DNA of 8,449 bases from Mesorhizobium sp. (GCA_019509685.1 JAEKLU010000150.1:1-8449); one strand, 5' to 3'; counted from the stretch's first letter, positions 1 to 6,410 are shown. Numbers and translations: made by a program. The notes: generated by a model not told the origin, from the letters alone.

Positions 1-103
1 AGTCCGCGCAGAAGGTGCATTCGAAGGTGCAGATCAGCGCATCGGTCGCTTCCGGCGGCAGGTCCTTGTCGCAGCATTCGCAATTGGGCCTGAGATCCAG
101 CAT
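1..103 (-). CDS. DUF1272 cysteine-rich small protein, partial (3' end beyond window)
   Basis: The first 34 residues are visible, starting at an ATG at 103. A good ribosome binding site, GAGGAGA, lies five bases upstream. Six cysteines are visible at residues 8, 10, 11, 25, 29 and 32, in a CxCC ... CxxxCxxC pattern that suggests a small zinc-binding fold. The opening, MLDLRPNCECCDKDLPP, matches what I remember of the DUF1272 family, small proteins of unknown function. The start lies 26 bases after the ureA stop on the same strand, so it is probably co-transcribed with ureD and ureA. Small uncharacterised ORFs between ureA and ureB are known in rhizobial urease clusters. A role in urease maturation or metal handling would be inference from position alone. 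The gene continues past the left edge. Confidence 0.8.
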   Translation of the reverse strand, partial: MLDLRPNCECCDKDLPPEATDALICTFECTFCAD

Positions 104-129
104 CCGTCTCTCCTCACTTTTACGGCGCC

Positions 130-432
130 TCACCTGATCGGCTCATGCACGGTCACCAGCTTGGTGCCGTCCGGAAAAGTCGCCTCGACCTGGACATCGT
201 GGATCATCTCGGCGATGCCGTCCATGACCTGAGCGCGGGTGATGACATGCGCTCCGGCCTCCATCAGTTCGGCGACCGGGCGGCCGTCGCGCGCGCCTTC
301 GACGACGAAGTCGGTGATCAAGGCGATCGCCTCCGGGTGGTTGAGCTTGACGCCACGCTCCAGCCGCTTGCGCGCCACCATCGCCGCCATGGCGATGAGC
401 AGCTTGTCTTTTTCGCGCGGCGTCAGGTTCAT
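130..432 (-). CDS. ureA: Urease subunit gamma
   Basis: This 100-residue protein is the full usual length of the separate bacterial urease gamma subunit. That small structural subunit packs with UreB and the nickel-bearing UreC into the cytoplasmic enzyme that hydrolyses urea to ammonia and carbamate. Family features seen are the opening [20 protein letters not shown], the segment [22 protein letters not shown] at about residues 29-50, the motif [22 protein letters not shown] at about 70-91, and the ending VHEPIR. The ATG at 432 has a GGGAAG ribosome binding site about seven bases upstream. It lies 23 bases after the ureD stop and 26 bases before the DUF1272 gene, consistent with one operon. 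The genes for UreB, UreC and the remaining accessory proteins must lie beyond the left edge if the operon is complete. Confidence 0.97.
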   Translation of the reverse strand: MNLTPREKDKLLIAMAAMVARKRLERGVKLNHPEAIALITDFVVEGARDGRPVAELMEAGAHVITRAQVMDGIAEMIHDVQVEATFPDGTKLVTVHEPIR

Positions 433-455
433 TCAAGTCTTCCCGGTCTTCGAGG

Positions 456-1304
456 TCACAGTGACCATAATTTGGGCAGGCCCGCCCGCCCGTTGAGCAA
501 TTCAACGAGTGGAACCAGCCGTCTGCGGAGCTGGTAGCCGTCCCCGGCGTAAAGCCTCGCAAGAAGCTTGCCAGATCGACCTACGCTCCACTGGCTGGCG
601 CCGCCTCGATCGCCGATAATGTCACGAGCGGGCTCCAGCAGGCGCTCCGCGTTCGGCGCAACGAGCAGCAGCGTTGCAACAGCCGTCGCCCCGCCAGCCA
701 CTGCCATGCGCTCCAGCCTGGCGGCGATGTCCGGCCCGATGCGGAAATCCTCGGCGTGGATCAGCGCGCCGCCCTGGCGGACCCGCCAACGGTCATGGAA
801 GCTGCCGCTGATGGTCCGCTCACCCATCGCCAGCCGGCCGAACAGCGTGGCTTCGAGAATCAACGCCTCGGCGCCCTCGGCAAGCTCGACATCCAGCCTG
901 CGGGCGAAGGCGGCCTGGTTGAAGACGATGGTTTCCTGCGGCAACCAGGCGATGCGGCCGCCGGCGCCGACGCGCAGGCTCACCTTCGCCTCCGCATGGT
1001 CGGCGACGGCGCGATAGACCTTCTCGCAGGCTTGCGTGGTGATGGAGACGCAAGCGCCTTCGCCGGCCTCGATCGCCCAGCCGAGCCGGTCGCCGCCGGT
1101 CAGGCCGCCGGCGGTGTTGATCAGGACGGCCTCGAGCGGATCGCCCTGCACCAAAGGCATGCGGATCTTGGCCGAACCATCCTGGTAAAGACGTTGCAGC
1201 CTGGTCCGGCCACCACTCATGCCGCACAAAAGCCTGCCTTGCCCGGCAACGCGTTGCGCGTGAGGGGCGGGGTGGGATGCCAGGGCATTGTCGATCTTGT
1301 CCAC
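456..1304 (-). CDS. ureD: Urease accessory protein UreD
   Basis: UreD (UreH) is a scaffold for nickel delivery. With UreF and UreG it binds apo-urease and helps load the nickel centre. Family signatures are GRTRLQRLYQDGSAKIRMP near the N-terminus, then LINTAGGLTGGDRLGWAIEAG, TTQACEKVYR, the WLPQETIVF strand, and EATLFGRLAMGE in the middle. The C-terminus RRRLVPLVELLNGRAGLPKLWSL is also typical. The start is uncertain because no in-frame ATG lies upstream of the conserved QRVAGQGRL segment. I place it at GTG 1304 (282 residues, normal for the family); TTG 1313 is an alternative, and neither has a clear Shine-Dalgarno sequence. The open frame runs on to a TTG at 1427, but that part reads through the divergent control region and does not look like UreD. 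It is the first gene of the leftward urease operon. Confidence 0.95.
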   Translation of the reverse strand: MDKIDNALASHPAPHAQRVAGQGRLLCGMSGGRTRLQRLYQDGSAKIRMPLVQGDPLEAVLINTAGGLTGGDRLGWAIEAGEGACVSITTQACEKVYRAVADHAEAKVSLRVGAGGRIAWLPQETIVFNQAAFARRLDVELAEGAEALILEATLFGRLAMGERTISGSFHDRWRVRQGGALIHAEDFRIGPDIAARLERMAVAGGATAVATLLLVAPNAERLLEPARDIIGDRGGASQWSVGRSGKLLARLYAGDGYQLRRRLVPLVELLNGRAGLPKLWSL

Positions 1305-1349
1305 GGGCGCCAAGGTTAAGCACCCGGGCGGCTTTGTCGATATAGCTTG

Positions 1350-1386
1350 TTGCTTGACATCGTTTCGGTTTCTATAGAGGGAAACC
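1350..1386 (+). promoter_or_regulatory. Possible promoter and dyad upstream of the NodFE-like pair
   Basis: A TATAGA hexamer at 1373-1378 lies 17 bases after TTGCTT (1350-1355). A better -35 match, TTGACA (1354-1359), lies only 13 bases before the same hexamer, too close for a standard sigma-70 promoter. A perfect inverted repeat, GGTTTC (1367-1372) and GAAACC (1381-1386) with eight bases between, brackets the TATAGA and would suit a repressor site. It sits about 115-155 bases before the acyl carrier protein start, within the divergent ureD region. No conserved nod box (LysR-type NodD site) was recognised here. Both the promoter and the operator are inferred by eye. Confidence 0.25.
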
Positions 1387-1502
1387 ACCCTGGAGCGTCG
1401 CGCGGTGCCTTGCGTGGTAAGAGGCAAACGCTTTCGTTCAATCCGGGGATCAAAAAGGGGCGCTCATCAGTTGGCGTCGGGAAACGACAGGGAAGGAACC
1501 GA

Positions 1503-1757
1503 ATGGCTGACCAGCTGACGACCGAGATCATCGAGAAGATCAAAGCCCACGCCGAGACTGGCGGTGAGGAAATCACCACCAGCACCGATCTCAGCACGCT
1601 TGGCATCCATTCGCTGGAGCTGACGGAGATTATCTTCGACCTCGAGGAAAAGTATGGCATCGAGATCGAAATGAACACCGTCGACGCCTGGAGCAACCTC
1701 AAGAACGTCGGCGACATGGTCGAGGCGGTTCGCGCACTGATCGCGAAAAAAGCCTGA
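1503..1757 (+). CDS. NodF-like acyl carrier protein
   Basis: This 84-residue acidic protein has the acyl carrier fold. The phosphopantetheine attachment serine is Ser37 in [20 protein letters not shown]. The opening MADQLT and the stretch [25 protein letters not shown] (residues 53-77) closely resemble NodF, the carrier used for the unsaturated acyl chain of some Nod factors (comparison from memory). It is about eight residues shorter than NodF, apparently in the first loop. The residue before the serine is His36, where nearly all carrier proteins, NodF included, have Asp. The ATG at 1503 follows GGAAGGA by five bases; the in-frame extension to 1347 is control region. The NodE-like synthase starts four bases after the stop, so the two are almost certainly co-translated partners. 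The acyl product is unknown. I give no nod symbol because there is no nod context. Confidence 0.9.
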   Translation: MADQLTTEIIEKIKAHAETGGEEITTSTDLSTLGIHSLELTEIIFDLEEKYGIEIEMNTVDAWSNLKNVGDMVEAVRALIAKKA

Positions 1758-1761
1758 CTGT

Positions 1762-2970
1762 ATGCAAAAGCGCGTCGTTATCACCGGTATTGGCGGGATT
1801 TGCGGGCTCGGCAACGATGTGGCCGCGATCTGGGATGCGATGCGAGCCGGCCGCTCCGCGATCGGCGTGATCAGCAATTCGCCGCTGCACGACCTGAAGG
1901 TCAAGGTCGGCTGCGAAATCAAAGCTTTGCCCGAGCACGGCATCGATCGCAAGCAGGTGGTGTCGATGGACCGTTACAGCCTGCTGGCGGTGATCGCGGC
2001 GCGGGAAGCCATGCAGCAGTCCGGATTGACGGCGCACGCCGACAATACCTATCGGATGGGCGGCGTTGTCGGTGTCGGCGTCGCCGGTTTCGAAACAATC
2101 GAGGAGAACTATCGCGCGATCCTGCTCGAGGGGCGCAACCGCGCCGGCATCTTCACCGTGCCTAAGGTGATGCCGGGGGCCGCCGCCGGCCAGGTCAGCA
2201 TGGCGCTCGGCCTGCGTGGCCCGGTGTTTGGCGTCACCTCGGCCTGTTCCTCGTCCAACCATGCAATCGCCTCGGCGGTCGATCAGATCAGGCTTGGCCG
2301 CGCCGACGTCATGGTTGCCGGCGGCACCGATGCGCCGCTGGTTTGGGGCGTCCTCAAAGGCTGGGAGGCGCTGCGGGTGCTGGCACCCGACACCTGCCGG
2401 CCGTTTTCAGCCGATCGCCAGGGCCTGGTTCTGGGCGAAGGCGCCGGCATGGCGGTGCTCGAAAGCTACGAGCACGCCGTGGCGCGCGGCGCCACCATCC
2501 TTGCCGAGATCGCCGGCGCCGGGCTCTCCGCCGACGCCTCGGACATCGTCGCGCCAACCGTCGAGGGGCCGGAAGCGGCGATGCGTTTCTGCCTGGCCGA
2601 TGCCGGACTTAACGCGGAAGATGTCGACTATCTCAACGCGCACGGCACCGGCACCAAGGCCAACGACCAGATCGAGACCACCGCGATCAAGCGCGTTTTC
2701 GGCGAGCATGCGCGGACGCTTTCGATTTCCTCGACCAAGTCGATGCATGCGCATTGCCTCGGCGCTTCCGGCGGGCTGGAAATGATCGCCTGCGTGATGG
2801 CGATCCGCGACGGCGTCGTGCCGCCGACGGCCAATTATCGCGAGCCCGACCCCGAATGCGACCTCGACGTGACGCCGAATACGCCGCGCGAGCGCAAGGT
2901 GCGGGCGGCCTTGAGCAACAGTTTTGCCTTTGGCGGCACCAATGCCGTGCTGGCTTTCAAGGCGATCTGA
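1762..2970 (+). CDS. NodE-like beta-ketoacyl-ACP synthase (KAS II/FabF family)
   Basis: This 402-residue condensing enzyme should join malonyl-ACP to an acyl chain held on a carrier protein, in the cytosol. The thiolase-fold active site is complete: nucleophile Cys162 in TSACSSSNH, His294 in [11 protein letters not shown], Lys326 and His331 in [15 protein letters not shown], and the glycine-rich [10 protein letters not shown] near the C-terminus with gatekeeper Phe390. Stretches such as [45 protein letters not shown] and [11 protein letters not shown] match what I remember of NodE, which is also 402 residues. NodE directs synthesis of polyunsaturated acyl chains for Nod factors. The carrier gene just upstream is NodF-like, so this is a NodFE-type module. 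Its place next to urease genes, without a nod box, argues for a housekeeping or envelope lipid role. A weak ribosome binding site suggests translational coupling to the upstream gene. Confidence 0.93.
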   Translation: MQKRVVITGIGGICGLGNDVAAIWDAMRAGRSAIGVISNSPLHDLKVKVGCEIKALPEHGIDRKQVVSMDRYSLLAVIAAREAMQQSGLTAHADNTYRMGGVVGVGVAGFETIEENYRAILLEGRNRAGIFTVPKVMPGAAAGQVSMALGLRGPVFGVTSACSSSNHAIASAVDQIRLGRADVMVAGGTDAPLVWGVLKGWEALRVLAPDTCRPFSADRQGLVLGEGAGMAVLESYEHAVARGATILAEIAGAGLSADASDIVAPTVEGPEAAMRFCLADAGLNAEDVDYLNAHGTGTKANDQIETTAIKRVFGEHARTLSISSTKSMHAHCLGASGGLEMIACVMAIRDGVVPPTANYREPDPECDLDVTPNTPRERKVRAALSNSFAFGGTNAVLAFKAI

Positions 2971-2987
2971 CCAAGCGCGGCTAATCT

Positions 2988-3050
2988 GGATCAAGCAAAG
3001 CCGATCCGCTTCAAGCCACCTTGATGTTATCAAGCGAAGCTTTGGTTGAT
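2988..3050. promoter_or_regulatory. Cluster of TTGAT/ATCAA dyads before the GST gene
   Basis: The 196-base gap between the synthase and the glutathione S-transferase holds overlapping inverted repeats. GGATC/GATCC arms lie at 2988-3007. The perfect palindrome CTTGAT-GTT-ATCAAG lies at 3020-3034. A 22-base imperfect palindrome centred on AAGCTT lies at 3029-3050. ATCAAGCAAAGC at 2990-3001 is also nearly an inverted copy of GCTTTGGTTGAT at 3039-3050 (11 of 12). None is followed by a T run, so an intrinsic terminator for the synthase is not clear. A dimeric regulator site for the downstream gene is possible but inferred. Confidence 0.3.
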
Positions 3051-3166
3051 TGTCCGTGCACGACAGGGTGCCTATCGGCGTGTTGATCGCGGCGAAGGCC
3101 GATCGTAGTTGTTGTTTCCCGCCACAAGCGCCGCTGCCCAGCGCCAATCCATTCAGGAGATTCACC

Positions 3167-3871
3167 ATGACCGACCTGTCAGCCTTCCTGATCAACCAGC
3201 GCTGGCCGGCCAAGCAACCCGACCGCCTGCAGCTCTATTCCGCCACAACGCCAAACGGCGTCAAAGCCTCGATCGCGCTGGAGGAGATCGGCCTGCCCTA
3301 TGAGCCGCATTACGTCGATATCGGCAAGAACGAGAGCTGGACGCCGGAATTCCTGTCGCTCAACCCGAACGGCAAGATACCTGCCATCATCGATCCGGAC
3401 GGCCCCGGCGGCAAGCCGATCGGCTTGTTCGAATCCGGCGCCATCCTGCTCTATCTGGCGGAAAAGACCGGCAAGCTGATGCCTGCCGATCCGGCGCGCC
3501 GCTACGAGACGATCCAGTGGGTGTTCTTCCAGATGGCGGCGATCGGCCCGATGTTCGGACAGGTCGGCTTCTTCCATAAATTCGCCGGACGCGAGATCGC
3601 CGACAAGCGGCCGCTGGAGCGTTACCGCGACGAATCGCGGCGGCTGATCGGCGTCTTGGAAACGCGGCTCACGGGGCGGCAATGGATCATGGATGACGAC
3701 TACACCATCGCCGACGTCTCGATGCTCGGCTGGGTGCGCAACCTGATCGGCTTCTACGACGCGCGCGAATTGGTAGGGTTCGACGATTTTCCCAAGGTCG
3801 GGGAATGGCTGGAGCGCGGCCTGGCGCGGCCGGCCGTGCAGCGCGGCCTCACCATCCCGGCAAAGGCCTGA
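3167..3871 (+). CDS. Glutathione S-transferase, YfcG/Ure2p-like (nu class)
   Basis: This 234-residue cytosolic protein has an N-terminal thioredoxin-like domain (about 20-103) and an all-helical C-terminal domain (about 115-230). The nu-class signature TTPNG has Thr28 and Asn30, the residues that contact glutathione in E. coli YfcG instead of a catalytic Ser or Cys. Further markers are NPNGKIPAI with the cis-proline Pro72, FESGAILLYLAEKTG with Glu89-Ser90 binding the glutathione gamma-glutamyl group, and the N-capping motif YTIADVSMLGW in the second domain. Such enzymes act as disulfide-bond reductases or peroxidases; the substrate here is unknown. ATG 3167 has AGGAGA nine bases upstream; the frame extends upstream to 3050 but those residues look like non-coding sequence. 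It is separated from the synthase by 196 bases, so it probably has its own promoter. Confidence 0.93.
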   Translation: MTDLSAFLINQRWPAKQPDRLQLYSATTPNGVKASIALEEIGLPYEPHYVDIGKNESWTPEFLSLNPNGKIPAIIDPDGPGGKPIGLFESGAILLYLAEKTGKLMPADPARRYETIQWVFFQMAAIGPMFGQVGFFHKFAGREIADKRPLERYRDESRRLIGVLETRLTGRQWIMDDDYTIADVSMLGWVRNLIGFYDARELVGFDDFPKVGEWLERGLARPAVQRGLTIPAKA

Positions 3872-3893
3872 AAACAGGACGCTGAAGCCGGCC

Positions 3894-4208
3894 CTACTTT
3901 GCCTTGGCTTTCGCGCGACGGCCAAACACCGAAGCGGCAAGCCGCGCCGTCGCGACCATTGCGCCGGTGGCGACACTGGCCACGGTGCGGATCGGGCCGG
4001 ATTTGCTCGTGGCGGGTTTCGGCGGCTTTTTAGCTTTGGCCGGAGCCTTGTGCGTCGCGCCGGCCACCACTTTCCTCGGTGCTGCCTTGCCGAAGGTCGG
4101 CTTGGCGTCCTTCGCGTCGGCCAGCGCTGCGTCTGCGCCGGCTGTTACCTGCCTGGGCTGCTTGGCTCTGCTCCTGGCGGGCGCGGGTTTTCTGGTCTTG
4201 GTTGCCAT
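3894..4208 (-). CDS. Small Lys/Ala-rich basic protein, histone H1-like composition
   Basis: This 104-residue protein is very basic: 16 Lys and 9 Arg against 3 Asp and no Glu, with much Ala and Pro. The N-terminal 70 residues look disordered, with KAPAKAKKPPKPATSKS resembling bacterial histone H1-like tails. Residues 72-95 form an Ala/Val-rich, mildly hydrophobic stretch that could be an amphipathic or weak membrane helix, followed by the basic ending FGRRAKAKAK. I do not recognise a named family. DNA or other polyanion binding is a guess from composition. ATG 4208 has AAGGGAG seven bases upstream, which supports a real gene. It lies tail-to-tail with the GST gene, 22 bases apart, and 133 bases downstream of the kinase gene on the same strand. 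Confidence 0.65.
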   Translation of the reverse strand: MATKTRKPAPARSRAKQPRQVTAGADAALADAKDAKPTFGKAAPRKVVAGATHKAPAKAKKPPKPATSKSGPIRTVASVATGAMVATARLAASVFGRRAKAKAK

Positions 4209-4321
4209 TTGACGGCTCCCTTACGCCTGACAAAAAGGGGATACCGGCATAACGGCCTGAAAGTCTTAAGGTTCCGACCCGGAAATACTGAAAATTGAGC
4301 GGGTTAACCAACGGCCCAGCC

Positions 4322-4359
4322 ATCAAGCGATGACCAGGACATCAACCGATGACCAGGTC
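4322..4359. repeat. 19-bp tandem duplication across the kinase stop codon
   Basis: ATCAAGCGATGACCAGGAC (4322-4340) is followed directly by ATCAACCGATGACCAGGTC (4341-4359), with 17 of 19 bases matching. The right copy encodes the last residues (DLVIG) and stop codon of the kinase; the left copy is the same sequence beyond the stop. It looks like a small local duplication that has since diverged. Confidence 0.85.
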
Positions 4360-4953
4360 GGCTGGCCGGCGTCGCGCCAGCACACGCTCGATGTTGGGCA
4401 TGTCGTTGGAGGCTATCCAGGCGCGGGCGTCGTCGTCGGACTTGCCGTGGCCACGCCAGCGCTCCATCAGGCGGCGTTCCAATTCATTGCGCGACACATC
4501 TATGAAGATGGTGAAATCGAACAGTGGCGCCAGCCGCGCCCACGGCTCCTCGTCAAGCAGAAGGTAGTTGCCTTCGACCAGGATGAACTTGGTGTCGGCG
4601 GAAACGACCTCGGCTGCGGCGCGCGACAGTTCGACGGTGCGGTCGAACACCGGAATGGCGATGTCGGGCTCGCCGGAGCGGATGCGTTTCAGAAGCGTCT
4701 CGAAGCCGGCGAAATCGAAGGTTTCGGGCGCGCCCTTGCGCGCGCGCAGGCCGCGCCGGTTGAGGATGATATCGTCATAGTGGAAGCCGTCCATCGGCAC
4801 GACTTCCGAAGCGCCTTCCGGCAACAGCTCATGCAGGTTCCCCGACAGCGTCGATTTGCCCGAGCCCGGCGGCCCGGCGATGGCGACAATGAAGCGCTTG
4901 GCCTTGCCGGCGCGCTTGAAGATGGCGGCTGTGATATGGGCGATCTCGGACAT
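4342..4953 (-). CDS. P-loop nucleoside/sugar kinase, uridine kinase/phosphoribulokinase type
   Basis: This 203-residue cytosolic P-loop protein has Walker A at residues 27-35 (GPPGSGKST). The acceptor-side motif VVPMDGFHYDD lies at 51-61, followed by RGLRARKGAPETFD (68-80), PVFDR (101-105), the strand ILVEGNYLLLDEEPW (124-138) and a basic lid-like ERWRGHGKSDDDA (164-176). This layout fits the uridine kinase/PRK-like group often annotated as nucleoside triphosphate hydrolase or, in rhizobia, fructose transport kinase FrcK. The true substrate cannot be told from sequence. I chose ATG 4953 because GGAAAGG lies five bases upstream and the family match starts just after it. The frame stays open to 5103, but that extension runs into a palindromic repeat. 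The next gene downstream on this strand is the small basic protein. Confidence 0.88.
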   Translation of the reverse strand: MSEIAHITAAIFKRAGKAKRFIVAIAGPPGSGKSTLSGNLHELLPEGASEVVPMDGFHYDDIILNRRGLRARKGAPETFDFAGFETLLKRIRSGEPDIAIPVFDRTVELSRAAAEVVSADTKFILVEGNYLLLDEEPWARLAPLFDFTIFIDVSRNELERRLMERWRGHGKSDDDARAWIASNDMPNIERVLARRRPADLVIG

Positions 4954-5092
4954 CGGCGCCTTTCCGGTCGTGATTTCAGACCGCATCTTGGCGGGTATAG
5001 ATGGAAATTTCAAACCTGGTTTCCCAGATCCCGATGTTTCGCGGCTGTTGGCAGGACGCATCTCTTTGAGTTTAGCCGAGACACCTGAAGCG

Positions 5093-5261
5093 TCGTCATC
5101 CACGGACGGAGCAAGGAGCGAAGCGACGCGCGCAGACCCGCGGATCCATGCCGGGGTTTACGAGCGCAGAAATTCTGCACCGTCGCGCTCTTCGGCGAAG
5201 GTAACGGAATGGATCCTCGGGTCTGCGCTCCGCTTCGCGTCGCTCCGCCCGTGGATGACGA
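5093..5261. repeat. Large nested palindromic repeat element
   Basis: Most of the 319-base gap between the kinase and the mutarotase-like gene is one inverted repeat. The left arm (5093-5149) starts TCGTCATCCACGGACGGAGC and ends GCGGATCCAT. The right arm (5209-5261) reads the same on the other strand with a few mismatches and short indels. Between them are GAGCGC/GCGCTC arms (5162-5167 and 5185-5190) around a perfect GCAGAA-A-TTCTGC hairpin (5166-5178). GTCATCC...GGATCCAT palindromes of this sort are dispersed in Mesorhizobium genomes as I remember them. It could fold into a long hairpin or cruciform and end or stabilise transcripts. No transposase gene is attached. Confidence 0.8.
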
Positions 5262-5272
5262 GGGCGGTGATT

Positions 5273-6379
5273 TCAGGCCGGGACCGAGCGCCCGATGCGC
5301 AGGAACTCGCCATCGAAGGGCACGTCCTTGGCTGTGCCGTCGGCGGCAAGGACGCGCATCCTGTCGCGCGCGGTTTCGATGCCTGCCGGCGCTTCGGCAT
5401 GCGCGGACGGAAGCACGCCGATGACATGACGGAAGGAGACCGACCGTCCCTCGGAGAGGGTGAAGGCCGTCGCCACGCCTTCGTGCTTCAGCCAGTTGTC
5501 GCCAAGCGAGGCGGCGTGGCCCATCGCGGCGCGGCCATCCTCGATGCCCAGCACACCGAGATGGCGGCCGCTCCAGGGCGCGTAGTCGCGACCGCCATTC
5601 GAGAGCCACAGCATGGTCACCGGTAGTTCGGCGGGGTTCTTCAGCACCAGCACAAGGTCGTGCTCGGCGCGGCGGGCAATGGCCGTCCAGCCCGGACCGC
5701 CGTGGTCGGCTTCGACCAGGGTGATGAAATCCTCGCGCTTGTCCTCCATGCGATAGTCCGTGAGGTCGGTGGTGCCGCCGGCGGCAAGCGGTAGATGGGT
5801 AAGATCGGTGGCGCGGGCCGGATAAGCGAACCGGAAGCGGCCGCGCGCCGGATCGGGCTCCAGCGGGGTCGGCGGCGTCACCGCCACGCGCTTCGGCGAG
5901 AAGGCGAGCCGGCCCCCGTCGCGCATCGAGGTCATCGGGTGGTGCGCGACCGAGATGGCGCCGGAGCCGCCGGAAAAGATATGCTCCTGGTAGAGGAAAG
6001 GATGGTCGTCGCGCAGGGTGAAGATCTTATCGACGGCGGCGCCCATGACCTTGCGGCGCAGCCGGAAGACGGCGCGCCAGCCGCCGGGGATCGCGCCGTT
6101 CTCGGCGACGTCCCATTGGCTGTTCGCCGTCCAGCCATGCAGGGGTGCTGCCTCGACGTCGCTGGACGAAAACGGCGCGCACAGGAAATCGCCTGAAAGG
6201 CGCACGGTGCCTTCGGGGATGTCCTGCGGCAGGCTCTCGCGCGGCGAACCGACCCAGGGCGCGCGATGCAGCGGCTTCAGGGTTCGGCCATCGGCCTCGA
6301 CCTGCATATCGGCGATGTGGCCGACCGCGAGGTCGAGCGAAACCGAGATGCCTTTTGCGCCGAGCGTGACCGTGTCCAT
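5273..6379 (-). CDS. Probable galactose mutarotase-like fold protein (aldose 1-epimerase-like)
   Basis: This 368-residue protein lacks a signal peptide and transmembrane segments and is rich in predicted beta strands. LHGWTANSQWDV (about 80-91) and the later QEHIFSGGSG...AHHPM (about 131-148) are arranged like the His-containing strands of the mutarotase/aldose-1-epimerase beta-sandwich family. I see no strong match to a characterised epimerase, so the catalytic residues and sugar are unknown; it could be a carbohydrate-binding or sugar-epimerising enzyme. ATG 6379 has the strong GGGGAGG six bases upstream; the frame stays open to 6439 but that stretch contains dyad repeats. The gene ends 11 bases from the large palindromic repeat. 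A hairpin overlaps part of its ribosome binding site (described separately). The neighbouring kinase on the same strand could share a sugar pathway, but this is only positional. Confidence 0.7.
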   Translation of the reverse strand: MDTVTLGAKGISVSLDLAVGHIADMQVEADGRTLKPLHRAPWVGSPRESLPQDIPEGTVRLSGDFLCAPFSSSDVEAAPLHGWTANSQWDVAENGAIPGGWRAVFRLRRKVMGAAVDKIFTLRDDHPFLYQEHIFSGGSGAISVAHHPMTSMRDGGRLAFSPKRVAVTPPTPLEPDPARGRFRFAYPARATDLTHLPLAAGGTTDLTDYRMEDKREDFITLVEADHGGPGWTAIARRAEHDLVLVLKNPAELPVTMLWLSNGGRDYAPWSGRHLGVLGIEDGRAAMGHAASLGDNWLKHEGVATAFTLSEGRSVSFRHVIGVLPSAHAEAPAGIETARDRMRVLAADGTAKDVPFDGEFLRIGRSVPA

Positions 6380-6388
6380 GAATGCCTC

Positions 6389-6405
6389 CCCGAATCTTCT
6401 TCGGG
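6389..6405 (-). promoter_or_regulatory. Hairpin overlapping the ribosome binding site of the mutarotase-like gene
   Basis: On the minus strand CCCGAA-GAAGA-TTCGGG forms a perfect six-base stem with a five-base loop. Its 3' arm contains the first three G residues of the GGGGAGG ribosome binding site (6385-6391), ten bases before the ATG. Partial masking of the site could tune translation. This is inference from pairing alone. Confidence 0.35.
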
Positions 6406-6410
6406 CGCAA

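Noticed and set aside
1305..1427. N-terminal extension of ureD to a TTG at 1427
   Set aside because: The extra residues read through the divergent promoter region and do not resemble UreD.
1314..1502. Nod box upstream of the NodF-like gene
   Set aside because: I looked for the conserved ATC-N9-GAT type NodD-binding pattern and its long flanking motif and saw none.
3050..3166. Upstream extension of the GST gene
   Set aside because: The extra 39 residues overlap the dyads, are unlike GST N-termini, and the ATG at 3167 has a good ribosome binding site.
3867..3878. CCTG-AAAA-CAGG hairpin between GST and the small basic protein as a terminator
   Set aside because: The stem is only four bases and there is no T run on either strand.
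4330..5088. Long plus-strand open frame opposite the kinase
   Set aside because: It is a mirror of the kinase gene in GC-rich DNA, with no family features or start signal.
4954..5103. Extension of the kinase to 5103
   Set aside because: It runs into the palindromic repeat, and the ATG at 4953 has a clear ribosome binding site.
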